NCBI GenBank assembly: GCA_021399435.1
Contig: JAJTUP010000033.1
Location: forward strand, 558,001-622,000
Direction of reading: 5' to 3'
Length of the DNA stretch: 64,000 nt
Origin: Diaporthe sp. PMI_573
Taxonomy: Eukaryota > Ascomycota > Sordariomycetes > Diaporthales > Diaporthaceae
Under the pieces are notes generated by a model. That model saw nothing but the letters and a program-made list of their open reading frames with translations. It did not search any database and was not told the origin of the DNA. A program made the position numbers and the translations under genes. Of this stretch, positions 54,813 through 64,000 are shown in pieces (position 1 is the first letter of the stretch; each line of letters begins with the position of its first letter).

Positions 54813-56146
54813 TTAACGTCCACCTGCTACTCTCCTGCGGGCCTCTTTTTCGCGCCGACGCTGTTCCAGGATGGCCTCCTCGCGCTGATCCTCGAGCCGG
54901 GCCAGGCGGGCGGCCGCCTGCTCTTCGTCCTCCACATCAGAATAGCCGGCCTCCATCTCCGAGTCGTCGTCCTCGTCGGCGTATCTGTATCGTCTGCCGT
55001 GGTCTTCATCCTCTGGCTCGTCCTCGTCGTCATCGATGAAATCGTCCATGTCTTCGTCATACTCGTCATCCTTCGGGCGCGGTCGGCTGAACATTCCTAG
55101 TGGGTTGGGCGGGCGTGCACGGTCACGGCCATGACCCGATTTTGCAGCGCCAGGTTTGGCTTTGCTTGGGGCAGGCCGTGCAGATCCGGAATAGCCAGTG
55201 GTCGCAAGGGCCGCCTTTTTCGGTTTTCGTTCCTCTACTATGGCCGCCCCTCGGTTGCCAGTCTTTCCCGCCACACCCTTCTGCCCGGGGCCCCTTGCCC
55301 CCCGGTCCGGGAGTCCGTTGCCATTTAGGTGTGCCCCATCCTTGGACGGCAGACCGGCGACAGGTTTCGAACCAGGCTTCACACCCTTCTTCGCAAGCCT
55401 GGCGTCCTCCATGTCCTGCTCCTTCTTGGTGGACTGCTTCTCCACGGCTCTGTGCTGGATTTTCCCGATCGTCTGCAGCTTCTGTGCCTGGGCTGCTGCC
55501 CGAGCCTTGATCTCAGCATAGGAACCCTTCTTAGGCGGCTTGGCAGTAGGCCCGGCGGCAGCATCATTACCTGCGGGCTGGGGCAGTGGAGCAGGTTTCG
55601 AGAGCGATGAGTTTGTTGGTGTTGCGGTTCGGCTGGCGGTTGAGAAGGTGGGCGTGGTGGGTGAAGGTTTGCCGCTTGTCGTCGAGGATGGTTTCTTGGA
55701 GGCAGCCGATGCTGGCTTCTCGGTCAGTGGCCGTGGTTTGTTGTTGTTGGTTGCCGTGGCGGTAGATGGTCTTGCAGATCCCGTGTAGCCCGATGAGGAT
55801 CGTTCGGCTGGGCGTGATGTCTTGGATGCATCGACGTTCGACCTGGCAGACCCGTTTGCATTCGATGCCAGCCGCGGCTGCTTCTGCTCAGAGGCCCTGG
55901 CCTCGTCATCGGCCTTCCTCTTTGCTGGTATCCCGTTTCCTGGTCTTGCGCGTGCTGCCGACGAGGGCACGGAGGGCTTCCCCTCGATGGAGGCGAGGAG
56001 GTCGCCGATCTGCGATGGTTGGCGTGGGTCAGCCGAGCACATGGTGTTGGGCGTTGGGTGTTGGGTTGAGGCCTGGGCGTGCGACACCTGGCAGGTTGGG
56101 GGGGGGAGGGGAGGGAGGCAGGACCAAATTCGAGACTAACCGGCAT
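54813..56146 (-). CDS. SPT2: SPT2-family chromatin protein
   Basis: Read as a 6-nt first exon (56146-56141, Met-Pro) joined by a 131-nt intron (donor GTTAGT, acceptor CGCAG) to 56009-54813. This gives 400 aa starting 'MPIGDLLASIEGK'. Starting instead at an ATG inside the intron (56046) is possible but fits less well. The centre is Ser/Pro/Lys-rich and disordered. The C-terminus has the SPT2 domain pattern 'DDEYDEDMDDFIDDDED', then an acidic stretch and a basic coiled helix 'REEAILEQRRREKEARRR'. Spt2 is a histone H3-H4 chaperone of transcribed chromatin in the nucleus. Divergent from the P2 gene. Confidence 0.82.
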
Positions 56147-57213
56147 GTTGAATGATTTCCAGGGCTCTGGCCCGTTCCCAACGTTGATCCCACCCTCAAA
56201 ATAGACGATTTACGTCTATAGCTTCATGCCATCGATCGGGGTTGAGTCATCTGCACAAGTGTGCTGGCGGGCTGAGTCGGGGCTTTCGCCGCCGGAGAGG
56301 GACAGCCAGTAGACTTTTTTTGCGGTCTCGCGACCACTTTTGTCGATTTGTCCGCCTGGAGATTAGGGGACTTAGCGGGCTGGGGAAACGCCGAGCGTCT
56401 GCTGGGGGCGCGGGAAACGGGAGAAGAGCTGAGTCGACGGTTGGTGAGCCGGGCGAGGCTGGAGAGGGCGAGCAGGACGAGTAGACAAAGAGTGCAGGTT
56501 GGAGAGGAGAGGGAGGGCGATGGCGAGGTCGACGTCGTGGGTATTTATGGCTTTTGGGTCGATGGGGTCAATGGGGTCAACGGGTGGCCCTTTCCCGTTC
56601 CCGCCTTGCGCTGCGCTTCGAATGACGGGATTGCTCGTTGCCAAGCCAAGAGAGTACCACTGCGAGCTGGGCTCCTGCTGATTGGGCGCAGGCTGAGGTG
56701 GATCCGGTTGCGGACGCGATTAAGGTTCAAGGACAGATGAGGACAGATGAGGATGCCTGGTCCGACAGCTGCCCGGCCGCTGATGCCAGGTGGCAGACCT
56801 GTTGCGACCGGAGCGCAAAGGATTTTGGATGTGAAGAGCAGCCACTCAGAGAGCAGCCACTCAGAGAGCAGCCACTCAGGGAGAAAAGGGTGCACGGGCC
56901 ACAGCCCACCAAACCGCCCCTGCCCGCCCAAAATCTGTCGACCTACCTACTTCGAACTTTTTCCAGTCTGGTCCGAAACCAACCCCATCTCGCCAAAGGA
57001 CTCATCACCACCCACCCGTCTTCTCAGAACTCGACGAGCCAGTCTCCGCCACGCGGTTAAATCGATTGAACTCTCCTGTTCTTCTACAAATACCAACAGT
57101 GAGTCAGTCCCATTCTGCCCGAGAATCCGGGAATCCTCGCGCCAGCAATACCTCGCCAACGCATCGCGCAAATCACTGACGGGCCCGCACTGCACAGAGA
57201 AAAACCCATCAAA
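56147..57213. other. Divergent promoter region, SPT2 / ribosomal P2
   Basis: About 1.07 kb. Holds a 15-bp tandem triplicate at 56836-56880 and GATGAGGACA duplications near 56735-56753. Frames here are motif-free. Confidence 0.5.
56836..56880 (+). repeat. 15-bp tandem repeat, three copies
   Basis: GAGCAGCCACTCAGA three times (last copy ends in G), about 330 bp upstream of the P2 start codon. Confidence 0.92.
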
Positions 57214-57675
57214 ATGAAGCACCTCGCAGCTTACCTCCTCCTCGTCCAGGGCGGCAACGCGAAGCCCTCTGCCGATGATGTCAAGAAGGTTCTTGACTCC
57301 GTTGGAATTGAGGCCGACTCCGACCGCCTGAGCAAGCTCCTGTCCGAGCTCGAGGGCAAGGACATCAACGAGGTACGAATGCGCCCCTGCTACGGCCCAT
57401 ACTCTGCGGGACCTCATTACTGACAAGACAACGCCACGCAGCTCATCTCCGAGGGTAGCTCCAAGCTCGCTTCCGTGCCGTCTGGCGGTGCAGGTGGCGC
57501 TGCTCCCGCCGCCGGTGGTGCTGCCGCTGGCGGTGCCGCTGAGGCTCCCAAGGAGGAGGCCAAGGCCGAGGGTAAGCCCGCTCCGGAATCAGTCTGGCAT
57601 GCGAACACACACTGACAACTCGCAACAGAGAAGGAGGAGTCCGACGACGACATGGGATTCGGTCTCTTCGACTAG
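57214..57675 (+). CDS. RPP2: 60S acidic ribosomal protein P2
   Basis: Three exons, 57214-57372, 57442-57571 and 57629-57675, give 111 aa. '[55 protein letters not shown]' is the P2 dimerisation domain. An Ala/Gly-rich hinge and the conserved acidic tail '[13 protein letters not shown]' follow; that tail contacts elongation factors. P2 pairs with P1 on the P0 stalk of the large subunit in the cytosol. Introns of 69 and 57 nt have canonical GTACGA/CGCAG and GTAAGC/AACAG ends. Confidence 0.97.
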
Positions 57676-59276
57676 ATGCAGTAATGTCTCGCGCCAGGTT
57701 CGAATCTTCGCCACTGGTGTCAACTTTTCGGAGATGCTTGCAAGCATACTTCACCGGCCCGACGCATGCCAGAGCAACGGTCCTAGGGATATCATGATAC
57801 CACGATGTTTGATGGTTTTTTAGGTCTCGGTTGGGATGGCGGCCGGGCGCCCAAAAGTAGATCATGAATGGCAAAACAAGGCTTCGTGACCTCTTCGGAA
57901 TATCGGGAGATCAAAACAATGTGCTTCGACAGCCTGGACGGATCTGGCAATGCTTGTTCCGCACCTACCACATCACTGGGCGACGGCGTGCGACCTGGTC
58001 TTGAGACCACCGACGGACTGCCCGCACGTGTACCGTGCAGCCATCGATAGCGCCAGTACTTGTCTGACAGGATGGTTCATTTGTGTCGCCTCTCATTGAT
58101 GCACATGCGCCGGTGATCGCGAAGGCGCAATATCTTGCGATGTAAACATTGTTCATGATACCTGGCGTAACGGCCGTCTGTCCTGCGCGCTCGACAGACT
58201 CGTATCAGGCTGAATTGAAATGGACGTGACGTTGCAATCACACCGGTTCCAATGGTAGATAATGCTTTAACATCGCCATCATAAGCGTAGTTTTGTGCGG
58301 CTTCCACGGGCTGCCTTTGTGGCTTGCATCACGCGTGCAGCAACCATCCGTTGGACAAGCTTGCTGAGACCTTGGTTGCCGCATCTTGAAGGCATCAAGC
58401 ATGTGACCGTTGGACTCGGAGTCTTTGGACTCGGAGTCTTTCTACAACGAACGCAGCCGTTAGACAAAGGACTGAGTGGCACTGCAAGTATATGTGCAGT
58501 ATGGCAAGCAGGCACTGAATAAGTGGAGGCCGGGATCGAATGTGACCAAGCCCAAGATGCATGGCAGGCGGCTGCATATGACAAAAGTGCGCCGCATGAG
58601 TAGTTAGAGCTGGGCTTACGCTTCGAAAATCTCGTGTCTGTCGCACAGGAGCCAATCTCGAAGTCTGGAATCTCGAGCGATAAACCTAAATTAGGTGCAG
58701 ATTGTGAAGTCATCAGTCAATTAAACAAGACAAGGCGCGCACGCAAGCAGTCTCGCAGGCAGGACTGTGAAAGAACCTGAGAGCAGACAAGGACATGGGT
58801 GCTGGATCCCAGCATGCAGACGGGGGTCACTGCCTGAATTGGACGGACGTTGCGGGGGTAACGGCCAGCGCCCACTGCCATTGGCCTGGCGCCATGGCCA
58901 TAACATTGGAGCTCCATCCGCAGGGCCCACCCAAAACTCGACTCGCATGCCAATTCCATCACCCTCCCACGATACCCTCCGACTCTCGATATCCAACGCA
59001 CGTTGCTTCACCCGGCTGCGAGATCGCTCATGGCTTGATCATGGACCTCTGAGACACGTCAAAGTATCTTTTTCTAACCTAAATCCGACCTCTCCCACGA
59101 ATCAGCACGTGCGACAACAAACAAAACAAAACATCCATCTGGTCACCGGATCCACACCGGCTTTGCTTGAAGGATCCTGGAGCTGTTCCTGGCCCCGGAA
59201 CTTGTCAACTCATGACTGACGAGGACGGCCTGTATTGCACGAGACCGGATCGCCGCCCGTCAATTGAGTCGCAGCA
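57676..59276. other. Intergenic, no gene recognised
   Basis: 1.6 kb between P2 and MPS1. Frames of up to 150 codons overlap each other and show no motif. A GGACTCGGAGTCTTT 15-bp direct repeat lies at about 58413-58442. Confidence 0.45.
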
Positions 59277-62155
59277 ATGTCAGCAGCATCACCAACACCA
59301 ATGGGCCCGGGGAGCCATTTCACCTCCCTCGGCCGGAGAACATCAGCGCGCCAGGCTTTGCGCAGACCAACTTCCCGCCCAGCATTCAGTCGCAGTGAAT
59401 CTCAGCCCGCTTTCCAGAGTGCCCGCGAGGCACCTCTAAGCGCCAACCGCGTCGAGTCCCAACCACACCAGCAGCAGTATGATGCCATGCACGACAGCTC
59501 CGACGATGAAATCCCAGTGCCCATGAAGCTCAGTGCTCTGACTAAGGCTCTACTGAACGACGGCGGGGCAACAGATGCCTCGGCAGCCCCAACCGCGCGG
59601 CGTACCAACGACGCGCTCAACCAGCAGCCGGAGCCCAGGGTTATGACCAGGAGGCGGAGTTATCTCACCAGGAACTCTTCGTCTGCCGTGGACGATAGGG
59701 AACCAGCACCAGCCCAGGTGCCGGAACCAGACCGACCGCTCAGGGAGCCTCGGCGCCATACCAGGACCAGCAGCGCCTCAGGAGGAGTCGCGCCTTCCAG
59801 GCAAGCCTCGCCGGCGCGAGCAAGAGATAGTAGCCCGCCACCGCGCAAGCGAGTCGTTCGACTTAGCAACACGCCCAGTGTGGCACCTGTGCAGACTGGC
59901 CGACTGAGGAGGTCGCTGTCAACCTCGACCGCTAAAAGACCAGAAAGCCGCGCAGGGGATGTGGATGAGAGCATGCATAGCGCCGGCGCTGCCGCGCCTG
60001 CCGAGGAGGCAGACATCAACACCCCAGCACAGCCCGTCCGCCGGGTGCAGATTGCGATTGGCTCTTCACATAAACGACAGTCAGCCGGCAGTTCCTCTGG
60101 CTTTGCCTCCAGGAGCACCGGCTCTTCGATGCGCAGTGATCAGGAGGGCCCTGAAGATCCACAAACAGCACCTCGGCCCCAGTCCGCCATGGGCAGTGTC
60201 TCGAGGTTTGGCGGCAGCGCAAGCGTCAAATCGAGAGAAGAGCAAAATGCCCAGGGCTCTGTGCGGGTCAAGAGGCTCGGAAAGATCCCAGGGAGTTTTC
60301 TCAGTGGACCTGCTCGCCGCGGTAGGAGGCGCGAGAGCGAGGAGGACAGGCTGGCTCGAGAGAACGACGAGGGCGACATGATGTATGGCCAAGAGCAAGA
60401 CGACTATCCGCCGCCTGAAGTTGGCCGCAGCGGTGCCGAGCCACAACCACCGTCGTTTTACGAGTCGGCGTACCGGGATCTCGCCTCGTCTGGCAGTCCT
60501 GTTAGCAGTAAAGAGTTGAGAGCGGGGAGCCGCAGACAATCCCATGCAGACCTCAGGGCCGCCTCCCTGAGCGAGGCTCACAAGGTGATTGAGGCAGCCC
60601 GTGAGGAAGCCGCCCGAGAACCGCTCGAGCTCGAAATACCATCGACACACGACCAGGAGAACGAAATGCCCGCCCCGTCGGCCTTTGAGAAACGGAGGCC
60701 ATCAGTGGGTGTCTATCCCGACAAGGACCAGGACAAGAAGCTGCTTCGATCGCCTAGTCTCGTTGAGATTGGCTGCAGGGCAGTACCCCGAACCGTCTCG
60801 CCAGAGCGCCCGATACTGGCATCCCTCAGCCAGAATGTTCAAAAGACACCACACGTTGTGATACCGATGCAGCGACCTGCGCCACCTCCGCCACCGAAAA
60901 TGAGTGTCCTAGATGCGGCCACTGCTACAGCTGGTGCTGCCACGACGAAAGAAGCCGCGAAGAAGAGAAGCATTATCCTCAAAGTCAACGGGCGTTCATA
61001 TCAGAGGGTAGACTGCATTGGCCGTGGCGGTAGCGCAAAGGTCTACCGGGTAACGGCGGAGAACGGCAAGATGTTCGCCCTGAAGCGAGTCAACATTGAG
61101 AACGCCGACGAGACGATGCTAAAGGGCTACAAGGGCGAGATCAACTTGCTGCAAAAGCTGACGAATGTGGAGCGTGTCATTCAACTCTATGACTTCGAGC
61201 TCAACGAGGAGAAGCACGTGCTAAGTGTGGTGAGTACACCCTCGCCTTGGATACATCTGGCGAGCATACACTAACTTGGCCTGGTACCCAGCTCATGGAG
61301 ATCGGTGAACTGGATCTCAACACCCTTCTGAGAGTCCGGCAGAACCAGGAGGGCGCCAAGCTCGATCCCGTGTTCATCCGGTACTACTGGAAAGAAATGC
61401 TCGAATGCCTCGCCGCTGTGCACACCCACAACATCGTGCACAGCGACCTGAAGCCCGCCAACTTCGTGATGGTTCAAGGCCGCCTGAAACTCATTGATTT
61501 TGGAATCGCCAACGCCATCCAGACTGAGGAAACGGTCAACGTGCACCGCGAGACCCAGGTCGGCACACCCAGCTACATGAGCCCCGAGAGCCTGATGGAC
61601 TCGAGCCACTATGCATTCACCTCTGCGAATGGTGGGAGGTACTGGCACGGACCGCGGGGACCCAAGCTCATGAAGCTGGGCAAGCCATCCGACGTGTGGA
61701 GCCTGGGTTGCATCCTGTACCAGATGGTTTATGGCAACTCGCCATTCGGACACATTCAGAACCAGATGGCACGCTGCCAGGCCATCATCAACTGGTCCCA
61801 CAAGATCGAATTCCCCGAGAAGGGCATCGGTGGCGTCAAGGTGCCGCCAAGCCTGCTCCGCACGATGAAGAAGTGCCTCGACCGAGACCAGCACGCGCGG
61901 CCATCATGCGCGCAGCTTCTGGGCGAGGACGACGGCTTCCTGTACCCGATCGAGTACGCCAGCGATGTGATGGGCGCCGCGGACAGCCTGCCCATCACGG
62001 AGGAGCTGCTGGGGCGTATCATCCAGAGCGTCGTCACGCGCTGCCGCGACAGGCTGCCAACTGACGGCGAGGCCATCAAGTCGTGGCCAGCGGCGTACTG
62101 GACCAGCGTGCGCAAGGCCATCGAGGCGAAGCAGAGCGAAGGAGAGAGGCGGTAG
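59277..62155 (+). CDS. MPS1: Mps1/TTK dual-specificity protein kinase
   Basis: Two exons, 59277-61229 and 61292-62155, give 938 aa. Residues 1-570 are disordered and Ser/Pro/Arg-rich. The kinase domain starts 'YQRVDCIGRGGSAKVYRV' (Gly loop, about residue 575), with 'FALKRV' (ATP Lys), 'IVHSDLKPANFVMV' (catalytic loop HSD, about 700), 'LIDFGIANAI' (DFG, about 720), 'QVGTPSYMSPE' and 'DVWSLGCILYQMVYG'. The HSDLKPANF and DFGIA forms are typical of Mps1/TTK. Mps1 activates the spindle assembly checkpoint at kinetochores and supports spindle-pole-body duplication. The 62-nt phase-0 intron lies between the ATP-binding lobe and the catalytic loop. The ATG at 59277 is the first in frame. Confidence 0.93.
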
Positions 62156-63123
62156 GCCCAGCCGCTGCAGCGATTGTGTTGTACGGAGTCTCGGATAACA
62201 ATGGAGTGTTGTGCTCGTAATGGGAGGGAGACAGGGGAGCTTGTACCCACAATGGGTTTTTGGGTGTGGTAATTTGTGGCCTCTGTGATTGATGATTGAT
62301 GATAAAGACTTAAGAGAAAGAGCAAATTGATAAGGGACTGGTTATTGGGAGTGGGGAGAGTGATGAAGAGCTTGTTAGTCGGGCAGCGGTCGTTCCATTA
62401 TTTCCACTTTTCACGATATTCCCCCCAAAAAGCAGCAGCATACATCTCACGAGTGGCTGTCTGGCGCATTGCTTGTCGCCTTTTTTCTCTTCTTATTTCT
62501 TCTTCCCTTTTGATACCACAACTGTATAGACATGCGGTCTTTTTATTTGTTCCCTCAGAGAGGACAAGCTCGTCTCTTTACAATATACTGCTCAGCGCTT
62601 GCTGGATCAGGGGTTTATTGAGTCTGTGGAACTAGACCTTGTGCTGGCTGTGCTGGCTGTGCAATAACGTTTTGAGTGCCCATCTCGAGTGATCCCTCGG
62701 CTCTGAAGACCGCAATGGACATGCCTGACCTGGTCCAGTGCGCCCTTGTGATTAGTTAGCATACTCGAGATCTTGAAGTGGCTCTTGGGTATGCCAAAAT
62801 TCGGCACAATGATGTTGATTGATATGATACATTTGTGGCTCTTCGGGACCTCTTTGCTAACTAGTTCCAGCCAGGGTATTGTGTCCTCCTTTCGATGCCA
62901 TGCCTCACACCCTTGGTCGGAGCCTTTCAGATGCCAAGGCTTAATATGAGCCATTGCAAATGAGCTCAATCCGCCTGCAATCAATATTTGGCTCGGAAGG
63001 AGAAACAATGCCACCAAGTCACAACCGCAGCCCATCCCAGCCCGCCAGCCCGTGATCCTTCCCCTGTTCCATGAGAACATGCCAGGCCAGCCGAAGGAGA
63101 GCCTACACTTCGGCCCGCCCAGC
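62156..63123. other. Intergenic between convergent genes
   Basis: 3' flanks of MPS1 and the bL21m gene. CTGTGCTGG tandem copies at about 62641-62660. No gene recognised; the 175-codon minus-strand frame at 62607-63134 is motif-free. Confidence 0.45.
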
Positions 63124-63858
63124 TTACTCCTCAAGCTCCTCAGGCGCCTTGATCCTCAGCTCGCTGATGCGCAGGACCGTATACCGATGCTTGCTCTTCA
63201 CAGTCTTGACTTTCCTATTCCGCCGCTTCGTCTTCTCCTTGGTACGCATCGGCTCGCTGTCCACACCAGCTACGACGGCACGGCACTCGTACAGCCGCTC
63301 GTCAACGTAGGCGACCTCGCCACTCGCGGGGTTGCGCGAGCCAGGTCCACTCGGGAGCAGCGTCAGGTCGCGTGAGCCCAGCACCGAGGCCCGGTTCAAC
63401 CGAAGCACGTCTCCGGGGCGCACACCCGGCATGAGGAAGGGAAGCCGCACCTCGTCGCCCGGCGTCACCAGGTACGGCCGCCCGTGGATGTGCAGCGTGA
63501 TGTAGTGCCCGCCCGGCTGCGCCCGCAGCAGGGGCAGCATGTCCTTGACCTCCTGTGGGATCGGCCCCGTCGGCTGCGGTGGGGGCTGCGTGGGCGGTGC
63601 ACGGGGCTTGGGCGTGTTGGGGTGCAGAGTCTGGCTTGCTGTTGTTGCTTTGGCGTGGATTGTGGCGGAGATCTTCTGGGCGCGCGATGCCTCAGAGAAG
63701 GGGCCGCTTGGTGGTGGTGGTGGTGGCGTCGCAGCGGACTCGATGTGTTGCTGTGTCGAGCTGATCCATCGCGCGCGGATGGGCAGCAGGAAGGTCGGTG
63801 GTAGGCGCGACACAGGGCACCGCAGCTCTAGAGCGGAGCGGGCAATTGACCTGCTCAT
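63124..63858 (-). CDS. MRPL49: Mitochondrial large-subunit ribosomal protein bL21m
   Basis: Single exon, 244 aa from the ATG at 63858; an earlier in-frame start at 63936 is not an ATG-supported family start. The N-terminus is Arg/Ser-rich, consistent with a mitochondrial presequence (MSRSIARSALELRC...). A Pro-rich linker is followed by the bL21 beta-barrel: 'HYITLHIHGRPYLVTPGDEVRLPFLMPGVRPGDVLRLNRASVLGSRDLTL', then 'VVAGVDSEPMRTKEKTKRRNRKVKTVKSKHRYTVLRISEL', with the conserved KxKRRxRK...KxHR rRNA-binding segment. It is a structural protein of the mitoribosome large subunit. Yeast homologue: Mrpl49. Confidence 0.92.
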   Translation of the reverse strand: MSRSIARSALELRCPVSRLPPTFLLPIRARWISSTQQHIESAATPPPPPPSGPFSEASRAQKISATIHAKATTASQTLHPNTPKPRAPPTQPPPQPTGPIPQEVKDMLPLLRAQPGGHYITLHIHGRPYLVTPGDEVRLPFLMPGVRPGDVLRLNRASVLGSRDLTLLPSGPGSRNPASGEVAYVDERLYECRAVVAGVDSEPMRTKEKTKRRNRKVKTVKSKHRYTVLRISELRIKAPEELEE

Positions 63859-64000
63859 CGTGACGGCGGGTTGGGGGTGCGACAATCTGGCCTTCTCGGT
63901 TCGACTGGGTTGAGAAGCTCGCGGGCAAGCTCTCAAAGTTCTTTTGGCGCTTATGTTGCCGCCACCCCTAACCCTACCCCTCAGAATAACCCATCTGGGC
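63859..64000. other. Promoter/upstream region of bL21m gene, window end
   Basis: Nothing recognised apart from a short AACCCTACCCCT-type repeat near the edge. Confidence 0.4.

Noticed and set aside
1..64000. CRISPR arrays, bacterial operons or ribosomal RNA genes
   Set aside because: None seen; the window is fungal nuclear DNA with spliceosomal introns.

Overview
The window is nuclear DNA of a filamentous ascomycete (Pezizomycotina). Genes are split by short introns of about 55-135 nt with GTAAGT-like donors and CTAAC/CTGAC branch sites. They encode ascomycete housekeeping proteins, and the repeats carry C-to-T/G-to-A damage typical of repeat-induced point mutation (RIP). The class is not certain from sequence alone.

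Layout: 1-4.1 kb holds a NIPSNAP-like gene (cut by the window edge), RAV2/Rogdi and the RNase P/MRP subunit POP7. 4.6-19.6 kb is an AT-rich transposon graveyard: an inverted LTR, a 6.3-kb Ty3/gypsy chromovirus with two LTRs, a 1.3-kb hAT-like non-autonomous element with perfect 8-bp target duplications and internal satellite arrays, and unresolved RIP debris. 19.6-23 kb has no recognisable gene. 23-28 kb carries accessory metabolism: an eEF1B-gamma-like GST, the relic of an NRPS-like adenylating enzyme and an extended SDR reductase. 28-46 kb is a housekeeping block: a possible small membrane protein, a single-pass membrane protein, MTD1, MMS19, SPC2, EMC3, RPC25 and a NUFIP-domain CCCH protein. 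46-51 kb is gene-poor, with a decayed unknown frame and a P450 pseudogene. 51-64 kb holds a secreted GH1 beta-glucosidase, SPT2, ribosomal protein P2, the MPS1 kinase and mitochondrial ribosomal protein bL21m.

The most interesting signal is a family of near-identical introns of 104-106 nt. One lies in the GST gene, one in the SDR gene and three in the GH1 gene. They share most of their length, including an internal block, a GATCC-type inverted repeat and the branch site. All five are in the sense orientation and all are phase 1. They look like introner-like elements, i.e. introns that have multiplied as mobile sequences. None is seen in the housekeeping genes.

A second unexpected item is a 77-bp dispersed sequence inserted in the P450 pseudogene with a perfect 15-bp target duplication. 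A related 64-bp copy lies near 25 kb.

All exon structures are read by eye from splice signals, frame and protein-family fit; no search or transcript data were available.
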